DNA from: Schumannella luteola
Lineage (GTDB): Bacteria > Actinomycetota > Actinomycetes > Actinomycetales > Microbacteriaceae
Length of the DNA: 64,000 nucleotides
Direction of reading: 5' to 3'
Assembly: GCF_013408685.1 (NCBI RefSeq)
Contig: NZ_JACBZY010000001.1
Location: 1,674,001-1,738,000 of the forward strand
Below the pieces are notes generated by a model that worked only from the letters and a program-made list of their open reading frames with translations, did not search any database and was not told the DNA's origin. The stretch's first letter is position 1. Every line of letters begins with the position of its first letter. This document shows positions 29,914 to 37,472 of this stretch, piece by piece. Position numbers and translations under genes: made by a program.

Positions 29914-30723
29914 ATGCCCGACACGCCAGCCTCCCTCGCCCCCGCCGTCTCGCCCGTGCGCCACTGGATCGGCCTGCTCGTCGTCGGGCTGATCGGCGGC
30001 TTCCTCTCGGGACTGTTCGGCGTCGGCGGCGGCATCATCATGGTGCCGCTGCTCACCACGATCGTCGGCTTCGACCACCGCCGCGCCGCCGCGACCTCGC
30101 TCGCCGCGATCGTGCCGACCGCGATCGCCGGAACCGCGAGCTACGCCGCGGGTGGCCAGGTGCAGCTGCTCGCCGCGGCGATCATCGGCGTCGGCGGCAT
30201 CGTCGGCGCGCAGATCGGATCGCGGCTGCTGCGCCGCCTGCCGCTCGGCTGGCTGCGCTGGCTCTTCGTCGCCCTGCTCGTGGTCGTCGCCGTGCGCACT
30301 CTGATCGAGGTGCCGTCGCGCGGCGGCGAGTTCGCGATCACGCCGCCGAGCGTCATCGGGCTGGTCGCGCTGGGACTCGTGATGGGGATCGCGTCGGGGC
30401 TGTTCGGCATCGGCGGCGGCATCCTCGTCGTACCCGTGCTGATCGCCGTGTTCGGGGCGAACGACCTGCTCGCGAAGGGCACCTCGCTCGCCGCGATGAT
30501 CCTCACCGCGCTCTCGGGCACGATCGCGAACGTGCGGGCCCACCTCGTCCGCCCGGCCGAGGGGCTGGTGCTCGGCGTCGCGGCGGTCGCCTCGTCGTTC
30601 GGCGGCGTCGCTCTCGCGTTCGGACTGTCGCCGTTGGTGGCCAACATCCTCTTCGCGCTGCTCATCGCCTTCTCGGCGGTGCAGATCGTGATCGCGGCGC
30701 TGCGCGATCGGCGCTCGCGCTAG
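29914..30723 (+). CDS. TauE/SafE-family anion exporter
   Basis: 269 residues with about eight hydrophobic helices. Each half carries the hallmark repeat: FLSGLFGVGGGIIMVPLL near the N-terminus and IASGLFGIGGGILVVPVLI in the middle. The family exports sulfite, sulfoacetate or related organic anions across the membrane; the substrate here cannot be assigned. ATG 29914 is the only start that includes the first repeat and leaves room for the divergent promoter. Confidence 0.88.
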   Translation: MPDTPASLAPAVSPVRHWIGLLVVGLIGGFLSGLFGVGGGIIMVPLLTTIVGFDHRRAAATSLAAIVPTAIAGTASYAAGGQVQLLAAAIIGVGGIVGAQIGSRLLRRLPLGWLRWLFVALLVVVAVRTLIEVPSRGGEFAITPPSVIGLVALGLVMGIASGLFGIGGGILVVPVLIAVFGANDLLAKGTSLAAMILTALSGTIANVRAHLVRPAEGLVLGVAAVASSFGGVALAFGLSPLVANILFALLIAFSAVQIVIAALRDRRSR

Positions 30724-30724
30724 C

Positions 30725-31603
30725 TCAGCCGATCGTCGCCGACGAGAAGCCGGAGGCGACGTGCACCTTCAGCTGGTCGGGTGCGTCGGTCGAGTAGGCG
30801 AGCAGGAAGGTCGCGCTGTCGCCGGCCTCGAGCTCGCCGGTGTGGCCGGCGTCGATCCCGGCGCGGCGGTCGAGGATCGGGGTCGCGGCGACGCCGTTCG
30901 CCGAGGCGGAGAAGAGCAGATCGAGGTCGGCCGTCTTCGAGCCGGTGTTGGTGACGGTGACGGTCATGACGCGCTGGGCATCCTGGTCGTCGCCGGTCGC
31001 GCGCCGCGTGGGCTCGAAGTCGCCGGGCGTCGAGACCGTCACGTCGAAGCCGCCGACGTGCACGGTGTGGCCGAAAGCGGGGGAGGCGACGGGCTGCGCC
31101 GCCGCGGCGTCGTCGGTGACCGACGCGGCCGCTGCGGTGCCGGCCAGTGCCGAGTCGGACGCGATCGGGGCCGAGGTGTAGCCGAAGATCAGCGCTAGTG
31201 AGACCGCCGAGAAGGAGAGCGTGGCCCCGAAGAGCGCGACCGCCTCGCCGCGACCGCGTCGGCGGGAGAGCACGATGAGCCCGGCGATGATGCCGACGAG
31301 TCCGGCTCCGGCGGCGATGACCATCGTCCCCTGCATCGCCGAGAGCACGGCGGCGATCGAGCCGAGACCGAGCGAGAGGGTCGCGAAGACGACCGGCGGC
31401 AGTCCGCCGCGGGCGGAAGCCCGGTCGGCGACGGGCTCGTCGGCGTCGTCCGCGAGGATCACGCCGGCGGCGCCGCCGTTCGCGTGACGCAGAGCCGACA
31501 CCGGCGCCGGCTCGGAGTCCGGAGCCGAGGGCTCGAGCACGGACGCGACGACGGCATCCACGAGGGATACGGCCGAGGTGTCGAGTGTGCTCACGGTGCC
31601 CAC
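30725..31603 (-). CDS. Membrane protein with a C-terminal DUF4352-like domain
   Basis: 292 residues. A hydrophilic N-terminal region of about 65 residues is followed by three hydrophobic segments (to about 140, DUF4190-like pattern with GLGSIAAVLSAMQGTM) and an extracellular part. The latter has FGHTVHVGGFDVTVSTP and MTVTVTNTGSKTADLDLLF, which match the telokin-like Ig fold of DUF4352. Such proteins occur widely in Actinobacteria with unknown function. The stop lies one base from the stop of the convergent TauE-type gene. GTG 31603 and GTG 31594 are both possible starts. Confidence 0.7.
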   Translation of the reverse strand: MGTVSTLDTSAVSLVDAVVASVLEPSAPDSEPAPVSALRHANGGAAGVILADDADEPVADRASARGGLPPVVFATLSLGLGSIAAVLSAMQGTMVIAAGAGLVGIIAGLIVLSRRRGRGEAVALFGATLSFSAVSLALIFGYTSAPIASDSALAGTAAAASVTDDAAAAQPVASPAFGHTVHVGGFDVTVSTPGDFEPTRRATGDDQDAQRVMTVTVTNTGSKTADLDLLFSASANGVAATPILDRRAGIDAGHTGELEAGDSATFLLAYSTDAPDQLKVHVASGFSSATIG

Positions 31604-31707
31604 CCTGCGCCTCGCGCGCGGGAAATCTCAGTCCCAGTTCGAGCGCGCCCCTTTCGAGGGGCGGCCCTGCAGGCAGCCTCGCCGGCGGCCCCGGCGCCGG
31701 CTCCGGA

Positions 31708-32343
31708 TCAGAGCTCGATCGACTCACCGGGCTGCAACACGAAGCCCTCGCCGCCGACCTGCGCGACCATGTCGGCGATGCGGGTCTCGGCCATCGCCTT
31801 GCCGGCCTGCGAGTTGATCATCTCGTGGATGGGGAAGGTGCGCTTCGGCTTGACCGCGAGCACGTAGTCCATGAACTCGGCCGCCTTCAGCCAGGGCGCG
31901 CTCGACGGCACCGCGAGAACCTCCACCGGCTCCTCGGGGATCGTGAACGAGTCGCCCGGGTGGAACAGGGTGCCGTCGACGAGCACCGCGACGTTGTCGA
32001 TCTGCGGGATCGAGGAGTGGATGATCGCGTGGCGCCCGCCCTCGAACTTCAGCGTGAACGGACCCACCTCGACGGTCTCGCCCGGCACGGCGACGGTGAC
32101 GTCGAACCCGGTCGCGGCGGCGGCGACGGCAGCGGTCGAGTAGACGGGGATGCCCTCGTTGAGCTCGAGGACGCGCTCGACCTGCTGCTGCGTCCAGTGG
32201 TCGGCGTGCTCGTGGGTGATGACGATGCCGGCGACCTTCGTGAGGTCGAACAGCGGAGTGGTGAACGAACCCGGATCGATGACGAGCTTCTCGTCGCTCT
32301 TCTCCAGCACCAGGCAGGCGTGCTCGTACTTCGTCAGCTTCAT
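31708..32343 (-). CDS. MBL-fold metal-dependent hydrolase
   Basis: 211 residues. The metallo-beta-lactamase signature THEHADHW (HxHxDH) supplies the zinc ligands, with further candidates in GRHAIIHSS, FHPGDSF and FPIHEM. The size and the opening MKLTKYEHACLVLE fit the small cytoplasmic UlaG/YtkL-like branch; the substrate is unknown. ATG 32343 lies seven bases after a TAGCGT box, so the upstream in-frame extension is left out. Confidence 0.87.
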   Translation of the reverse strand: MKLTKYEHACLVLEKSDEKLVIDPGSFTTPLFDLTKVAGIVITHEHADHWTQQQVERVLELNEGIPVYSTAAVAAAATGFDVTVAVPGETVEVGPFTLKFEGGRHAIIHSSIPQIDNVAVLVDGTLFHPGDSFTIPEEPVEVLAVPSSAPWLKAAEFMDYVLAVKPKRTFPIHEMINSQAGKAMAETRIADMVAQVGGEGFVLQPGESIEL

Positions 32344-32350
32344 GCCGCCG

Positions 32351-32356
32351 ACGCTA
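32351..32356 (-). promoter_or_regulatory. -10 box TAGCGT, leaderless start
   Basis: Reads TAGCGT on the minus strand, seven bases before ATG 32343. Confidence 0.5.
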
Positions 32357-32423
32357 GCGCGCACCGGCGACGCGGATGCGGTGCGCCGGGTGCGTGCTCA
32401 GGATGGCGCGGCCCGCCGCGGGC

Positions 32424-33689
32424 TCAGGACCGGGTCCAGCGCCGCAGGTCGAGCGCGACGACGCGGCGGCGGCCGGGCCACTCGCTATGGGTCCAGAGGC
32501 GGCGGCGGTCGGGGTCGACGGCGATGTCCTCGGGGCCGGAGGGCAGCACCTCGCGGTGGCGGACGAAGCCGCCGACGATCTCGAGCTCGGCGGCGCGGTC
32601 GTCGTGGGCGACGCTGGGGGCGGCCGCAGCCGACGCGGGCGGTGCGCCGGTGCCGATCGCGCTGTCGCCGACCCCGCCGACCCAGAGGTCGCCGTCGCGG
32701 CGGTCGCCGTTCGTCGAGGTGAGGAACCAGGTGCCGTCGACGACGACCGCGCCCTGCAGTCCGCGGAGTCCCGGCTGGTGCACGTCGTCGATCGGGATGC
32801 GGTCCGGCTCGTCGTCGGCGCCGCAGCCGTCGAGCAGGGCGTCGGCGTCGAGCGGGATGCGCAGCAGCCGACCGCCCGCGGGGGTCGAGCTGAACTCGCC
32901 GGCGACGAGGTAGGCGCCGGCGGTGCCGGTGCCGGTGCCGGTGCCCACGTCCGCGGTGCCGCCCGCCTTCCCGCTCTCGAGCGAGATGAAGGAGAAGCGC
33001 AGGCGGCCGCGCGCCCCGAGCGAGGAGTAGGCGCGGTGCTGCGGCAGCACGATCCGGTGGCCGAACGGCAGCCGGCCGGCGGCCCAGGGGATGCCGGCTC
33101 GGGCACGACCCGATCCGCCGAGCAGAAGCAGATCGCCGAGCCGGAACTCGCGCAGCCCGCCGCTCGCGGCCGCGACCAGCAGTCGATCGCCCGTCACGGC
33201 GATGCCGCCCGCGTGCACCTCGACGGGCTCGAAGCGCACGCCACCCGACGCCGCGTCGTCGGTGACCGCGTTCACGAGCAGCACATTCCAGTAGCGGGGG
33301 CGCCGCACATCCAGGTCGACGATGCTGAGCCGCGATCCCTGGCTCGCGCCGCGCCGCTTCTGCGCGTACCAGCTGACGAGCAGCACGCGGCGCCCGTCTC
33401 GGCGGATGACCTCGATGCCCTGCGGCCACCAGCGCTGACTCCAGTCGTCGAGCCGGTGCCAGCGGAGGGTGTGCGTCGCGGCCGGCGCGGTCGAGCGGAT
33501 GCGCGTCATGCGGCGCGTTCGTGGTACGGCCGGGTCACGGCGCAGGCCCAGACGTGCGGCCCATCCGGTCGCGCGGCGGGCGGCCCCGAGCAGCCCGTCG
33601 AGACCGAGCCGGGTGTGCGCAGCGAGGAGGCGGTCGCGCGCATCCTCGTCGACGATCTCCCGCCGCAGTCCGTGCCGCACCTCAGCCAC
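32424..33689 (-). CDS. Hypothetical protein, possible beta-propeller
   Basis: 421 residues, not recognised. There is no signal peptide. After a basic N-terminal region (to about 75) come repeated short beta-strands with patterns such as WWPQGIEVIRRDGRRVLLVS, HAGGIAVTGDRLLVAA and GLQGAVVVDGTWFLTS, then EDIAVDPDRRRLWTHSEW near the end. The spacing of G.dIAVd..r.lw strands suggests a propeller-like fold, by inference only. GTG 33689 is six bases after a TAGGCT box; an internal in-frame ATG (MTRIRST) is an alternative start. It is divergent from the lipid kinase gene, 87 bases apart. Confidence 0.65.
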   Translation of the reverse strand: MAEVRHGLRREIVDEDARDRLLAAHTRLGLDGLLGAARRATGWAARLGLRRDPAVPRTRRMTRIRSTAPAATHTLRWHRLDDWSQRWWPQGIEVIRRDGRRVLLVSWYAQKRRGASQGSRLSIVDLDVRRPRYWNVLLVNAVTDDAASGGVRFEPVEVHAGGIAVTGDRLLVAAASGGLREFRLGDLLLLGGSGRARAGIPWAAGRLPFGHRIVLPQHRAYSSLGARGRLRFSFISLESGKAGGTADVGTGTGTGTAGAYLVAGEFSSTPAGGRLLRIPLDADALLDGCGADDEPDRIPIDDVHQPGLRGLQGAVVVDGTWFLTSTNGDRRDGDLWVGGVGDSAIGTGAPPASAAAAPSVAHDDRAAELEIVGGFVRHREVLPSGPEDIAVDPDRRRLWTHSEWPGRRRVVALDLRRWTRS

Positions 33690-33695
33690 GCGTCG

Positions 33696-33701
33696 AGCCT
33701 A
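33696..33701 (-). promoter_or_regulatory. -10 box TAGGCT, leaderless start
   Basis: Reads TAGGCT on the minus strand, six bases before GTG 33689. Confidence 0.5.
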
Positions 33702-33763
33702 AGTGCGCCCGCGCGCCCCGCACTGGGGGAGCGCGCCGACTCGGAGCGGACGCGGCGTTCTGC

Positions 33764-33769
33764 CATGAT
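33764..33769 (+). promoter_or_regulatory. -10-like CATGAT before the lipid kinase
   Basis: CATGAT ends seven bases before ATG 33777. It overlaps two earlier in-frame ATG codons (33765, 33768), which argues for the later start. Confidence 0.35.
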
Positions 33770-33776
33770 GCGAGGC

Positions 33777-34703
33777 ATGCCGCGCGACGACGACCGTCCG
33801 CGACGCGTCGTCGTCGCCATCAACCCCAGTGCCTCGTTCGGCGCCAAATCGACCGTGGGCCCCGCCCTCGTGGGGACGCTCCGCGCCTCCGGCCACGAGG
33901 TCACCTCGCTCACCGAGCCCGACTTCGAGCAGCTGATCGCCTCGGCCCAGCGCGCGATCCGCTCGAAGCCCGATGCCTTCGTGGTGGTCGGCGGCGACGG
34001 CATGGTCAATCTCGCCGCGAACCTGCTCGCCCGCACGAAGGTGCCGATGGGCCTCGTGCCGTCGGGCACCGGCAACGACATGGCGCGCGGGCTCGGCATC
34101 CCGCACGACGACACCGAGGCCGCCATCCGCCACCTGGATGCCGCGCTGAAGCGCCCGCCGCGCACGATCGACGCCGCCCTGATGCGCTTCACCGACCCGA
34201 CGACCGGCGCCGCGACCGAGAAGTGGTTCGCCTGCATGCTCAGCGCCGGCTTCGATGCGATCGTCAACGAGCGCGCCAACCACATGCGTCACCCGAAGGG
34301 CGCGAGCCGATACATCCTGGCGATGCTGATCGAGCTGCTCAAGCTGAAGCCGATCCGCTACCGCCTCGAGATCGACGGACGCCCGCTCGAGACCGCCGCG
34401 AGCCTCGTCGCCGTCGGCAACGCGATCTCGCTCGGCGGCGGCATGAAGCTGACCCCCGACGCACAGGTCGACGACGGCGTGCTGGATGTCGCGGTCGTGC
34501 AGCCGCTGACCCGCATCGGCTTCCTCAAGCTCTTCCCCTCGGTCTTCAAGGGCACCCACGTGCGCGACAAGCGCGTCGCGATCTACCCGGCGAATCGCGT
34601 GCGCATCGAGGCGGATGTCGTGGCCTACGCCGACGGCGAGCGCGTCGCCCCGCTCCCCATCGACGTCGAGGTGGTGCCGGGCGCGCTGCGCGTGCTGGCG
34701 TGA
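33777..34703 (+). CDS. Diacylglycerol kinase-family lipid kinase
   Basis: 308 residues, the usual length for soluble bacterial DgkB/YegS-type enzymes that phosphorylate diacylglycerol or a related lipid with ATP at the membrane. It has VVVAINPSASFGAKS at the start, the nucleotide loop VVGGDGMVNLAANLL and PSGTGNDMARGLGI, and later DDGVLDVAVVQPLTR. ATG 33777 is preferred because the best -10-like sequence covers the upstream in-frame ATGs. It may recycle diacylglycerol from lipid turnover; the exact lipid is not shown. Confidence 0.9.
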   Translation: MPRDDDRPRRVVVAINPSASFGAKSTVGPALVGTLRASGHEVTSLTEPDFEQLIASAQRAIRSKPDAFVVVGGDGMVNLAANLLARTKVPMGLVPSGTGNDMARGLGIPHDDTEAAIRHLDAALKRPPRTIDAALMRFTDPTTGAATEKWFACMLSAGFDAIVNERANHMRHPKGASRYILAMLIELLKLKPIRYRLEIDGRPLETAASLVAVGNAISLGGGMKLTPDAQVDDGVLDVAVVQPLTRIGFLKLFPSVFKGTHVRDKRVAIYPANRVRIEADVVAYADGERVAPLPIDVEVVPGALRVLA

Positions 34704-34747
34704 GCGCGCATCTCCGCACGACGGGGGCGAACCGCGGGCGCGTGTAT

Positions 34748-34768
34748 CGTACGGAAGATTGCCGTACG
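34748..34768 (+). promoter_or_regulatory. Perfect inverted repeat, likely toxin-antitoxin operator
   Basis: CGTACGG (34748-34754) and CCGTACG (34762-34768) are exact 7-bp reverse complements around seven bases, ending ten bases before the antitoxin ATG. Ribbon-helix-helix antitoxins bind such palindromes to repress their own operon. Confidence 0.65.
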
Positions 34769-34778
34769 CTCGACAGCT

Positions 34779-35051
34779 ATGGCAGCGACGAAATCCGAAC
34801 GGCTCGAACTCCGGCTCACGGGGGAGCAGAAGTCGGAGATCGAGCAGGCCGCGGCGCTGTCCGGCCGATCGGTCACGGACTTCTCCGTGACGGTCCTGGT
34901 GCGTGAGGCGGAAGAGGTCATTCGCGTCGAGCGCGAGCTTCATGTCTCGCAGGAGTCGTGGGATGCGTTCAACGCGATCCTCGACAGTCCGGCGAAGCCC
35001 GTGAGTGGACTCGCTGACCTGCTTCGCCGCCCGAGCGTCTTCGCCGAGTGA
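34779..35051 (+). CDS. DUF1778-family antitoxin (TacA-like)
   Basis: 90 residues. The N-terminus KSERLELRLTGEQKSEIEQA is a ribbon-helix-helix DNA-binding fold as in TacA/DUF1778, with SGRSVTDFSVTVLVREAEEV completing the helices; the C-terminal part (VSQESWDAFNAILDSP) is the toxin-neutralising tail. It shares four bases with the acetyltransferase toxin gene, as in most such pairs. The palindrome just upstream is its probable operator. The antitoxin would bind both the operator and the toxin. Confidence 0.88.
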   Translation: MAATKSERLELRLTGEQKSEIEQAAALSGRSVTDFSVTVLVREAEEVIRVERELHVSQESWDAFNAILDSPAKPVSGLADLLRRPSVFAE

Positions 35052-35560
35052 GCTCATTCAGTGCGCCGCGCGCGATCGCCGCGGATGATCACTTCGTCGC
35101 GTTCGACTGCGGCCAGCTGTCGCTCGACGAATGGCTCTGCAGCAGGGCGATCACGAACGAGGCTACGGGCGCGTCGCGCACCTTCGTCACGGTCGATCAG
35201 GAGTCTGGCGACGTCGCCGGGTACTACTGTCTGTCGGCCGGATCGCTCGCCCTCGAGGACGCGGCCGGTCGAGTCAAGCGGAACATGCCGTCGCCGATGC
35301 CGATCATCCTCATCGGTCGGCTCGCGGTCGATCGGCGATTCGCTGGTCGAGGGCTCGGCGCCTCCCTGCTGCAGGACGCGGTGCTCAAGGGGCTCGAGGC
35401 GTCGCGCATCATCGGCGCCTGCGCGTTTCTGGTCGATGCCCTCGACGATTCCGCCGAGAGCTTCTATCGCAAGTTCGGTTTCGAGCTGATGCCGCCGGCG
35501 TCGAAGCGCGCCATGTACCTGCTCGTCGCGGACGCCGAGGCGACGGTCGCCGCGCTCTGA
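35048..35560 (+). CDS. GNAT acetyltransferase toxin (TacT-like)
   Basis: 170 residues. The GNAT fold shows in FDCGQLSLDEWLCSRA at the start, the acetyl-CoA loop LAVDRRFAGRGLGASLLQDA (pattern RGxGxxLL) and YRKFGFELM near the end, typical of TacT/AtaT-type toxins. These acetylate the amino acid on charged tRNAs and stop translation. All visible motifs are intact, so it should be active. The GTG start overlaps the antitoxin stop (GTGA), giving coupled expression. Confidence 0.88.
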   Translation: MSSFSAPRAIAADDHFVAFDCGQLSLDEWLCSRAITNEATGASRTFVTVDQESGDVAGYYCLSAGSLALEDAAGRVKRNMPSPMPIILIGRLAVDRRFAGRGLGASLLQDAVLKGLEASRIIGACAFLVDALDDSAESFYRKFGFELMPPASKRAMYLLVADAEATVAAL

Positions 35561-35624
35561 CCGGAGCTTCGGACTTCTCGCTCGACGTCCGACGCTCCGG
35601 CGAGCCGACCGAGTGGCCCGAGCC

Positions 35625-37472
35625 TCAGGCGTCGACCCAGCCGAGGTCGACGTCGGCGACGAAGCGCAGCTGCGCGGCGGGGGCCGCGTCGAGCTCGAGC
35701 ACGAGGATGTCGTTGCGGCCGGAGCGGAGCAGCGGGCCGGGCACGACCAGGGTGCGCTGCGGCCCGCGCGACCAGTAGCGGCCGAGGCAGAATCCGTTGA
35801 CCCAGATGATGCCCTTGCCGAGGGTGCTCGTGTCGAGGAAGTGATCGGAACGAGAGGCATCTGCCGGGGCTGCTTCGAGCTCGACGGTGCCGTGCGCGAA
35901 GGACGGGCCTGCCAGCGGGCGGAGGGCGGCGCTCGCCGCGTCCGGGTCAGCGGATCCGTCTGACTCGCCTGATCTGCCTGGCGCGTCTGACCCGCCTGCC
36001 CGGCCCACTCCATCCGCGCCCCCGAGCTCGCGCAGCGCCCGCTCATCGAGCACACGCGTCGTCCAGCCGAGCAGCTCCTCGCCGCCGAGGGCGGCGCCGC
36101 CGATCACGCCCTTGTCTTCGCCGATGCGCGGGCCGTAGTTCACGCGGCCCTGGTTCTCGACCAGCAGCTGCAGGCGGGTGCGGATGGGCGGCACGGTCAG
36201 GGCGCGCTGGTGGTGGTCGCGCGCGAGCACCCCGACGACGACGTCGTCGACGATCACGTGCACGCGGTCGCGCACCTCGCCGACCGTGAGCACCGACGCG
36301 GCGGCGGTGCGGATGCTCGTCTCGTGCAGCAGGAAGGCCGCATCCACCGTCACCTGCGACATCGTCGGCAGCGAGCCGGTCGCGGCGACGGCCGGAACCG
36401 ACGCGGCGGCGTCGAGCAGCGAGCGCGACGGCGTGAGCGGGATGACCGCGGTGGCCGGCTCGGCCGCGACCGGCGGCACCTCGTCGGGCAACGTCGTGTA
36501 GCGCCCCAGCACCTCGCGGAACGCCCAGTACTTCGCGGTCGGCCGCCCCGCCTCGTCGAGCGGCGCGTCGTAGTCGTAGCTCGTCGCGATCGGCTGGAAG
36601 AGACCCTTGTCGTTCGCCCCGCTCGTGAGCCCGAAGTTCGTGCCGCCGTGCAGCATGTACAGGTTCACCGAGGCGCCCGTCGCGAGCAGCGCATCCAGGT
36701 CGCGGGCGGCCTCCTCGGCGGAGGTCGTGTGGTGCGGCTGACCCCAGGAGTCGAACCAGCCGTCCCAGTACTCCATGCACATCAGCGGCCCGGTCGGCTG
36801 GTGCTCGCGCAGCGTCGCGAGCCGCTCGGGCGAACGCGATCCGAAGGAGGCGGTGCGGTGCAGCCCGGGGCGGGAGCCGTGCTCGAGCATGTGCGGCTGC
36901 GGCTGGTCGACCGTGGTGAGCGGCACGGTGATGCCGGCCGCGCGGGTCAGCCGGGTCAGCTCATCCAGGTAGTCGGCGTCGTCGCCGTAGGCGCCGTACT
37001 CGTTCTCGACCTGCACGAGCACGACCGGACCGCCGGTGTCGACCTGCCGCGGCGCGACGATCGCGAGCGACCGGGCGAGGTAGTCGCCGACGGCGGCGAG
37101 GAACCTCGGCTCGTGGCGCCGCACCCCGACCTCGGGGTCGGTGAAGAGCCAGGCGGGGAGTCCGCCGCCGTCGAGCTCGGCGCAGATGTAGGGCCCCGGG
37201 CGCACGATCGCCTGCATCCCCTCGGCCGCGATCTCGTCGAGGAACCGCGCCAGATCGAGCGCGCCCCCGTCGAGCCAGACGCCCGGCTCGGGCGAGTGCT
37301 GATTCCAGGCGATGTACGTCTCGATGGTGTTGAGCCCGAGCAGCCGGGCGGCGCGGATGCGGTCGCGCCAGCGGTCGGGGTGGATGCGCCAGTAGTGCAG
37401 CGCCCCCGACAGGATGCGGTGGGGGCGCCCGTCGAGCAGGAAGTCGCGCTCGCCGATCTCGACGCGGCTCAT
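35625..37472 (-). CDS. GH35 beta-galactosidase
   Basis: 615 residues, no signal peptide, so cytoplasmic. GH35 landmarks: the opening DFLLDGRPHRILSGALHYWR, LNTIETYIAWNQHSPEPG, RPGPYICAELDGGGLPAWL, the acid/base Glu in VQVENEYGAYG, and the nucleophile Glu in MCMEYWDGWFD; HGGTNFG follows. The enzyme would release terminal beta-galactose from an imported oligosaccharide. A low-complexity Gly/Ser/Asp stretch near residues 510-545 lies between C-terminal domains. The ATG overlaps the stop of the upstream glycosidase gene (ATGA), so the three hydrolases form one operon. Its stop is 64 bases from that of the convergent toxin gene. Confidence 0.92.
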   Translation of the reverse strand: MSRVEIGERDFLLDGRPHRILSGALHYWRIHPDRWRDRIRAARLLGLNTIETYIAWNQHSPEPGVWLDGGALDLARFLDEIAAEGMQAIVRPGPYICAELDGGGLPAWLFTDPEVGVRRHEPRFLAAVGDYLARSLAIVAPRQVDTGGPVVLVQVENEYGAYGDDADYLDELTRLTRAAGITVPLTTVDQPQPHMLEHGSRPGLHRTASFGSRSPERLATLREHQPTGPLMCMEYWDGWFDSWGQPHHTTSAEEAARDLDALLATGASVNLYMLHGGTNFGLTSGANDKGLFQPIATSYDYDAPLDEAGRPTAKYWAFREVLGRYTTLPDEVPPVAAEPATAVIPLTPSRSLLDAAASVPAVAATGSLPTMSQVTVDAAFLLHETSIRTAAASVLTVGEVRDRVHVIVDDVVVGVLARDHHQRALTVPPIRTRLQLLVENQGRVNYGPRIGEDKGVIGGAALGGEELLGWTTRVLDERALRELGGADGVGRAGGSDAPGRSGESDGSADPDAASAALRPLAGPSFAHGTVELEAAPADASRSDHFLDTSTLGKGIIWVNGFCLGRYWSRGPQRTLVVPGPLLRSGRNDILVLELDAAPAAQLRFVADVDLGWVDA

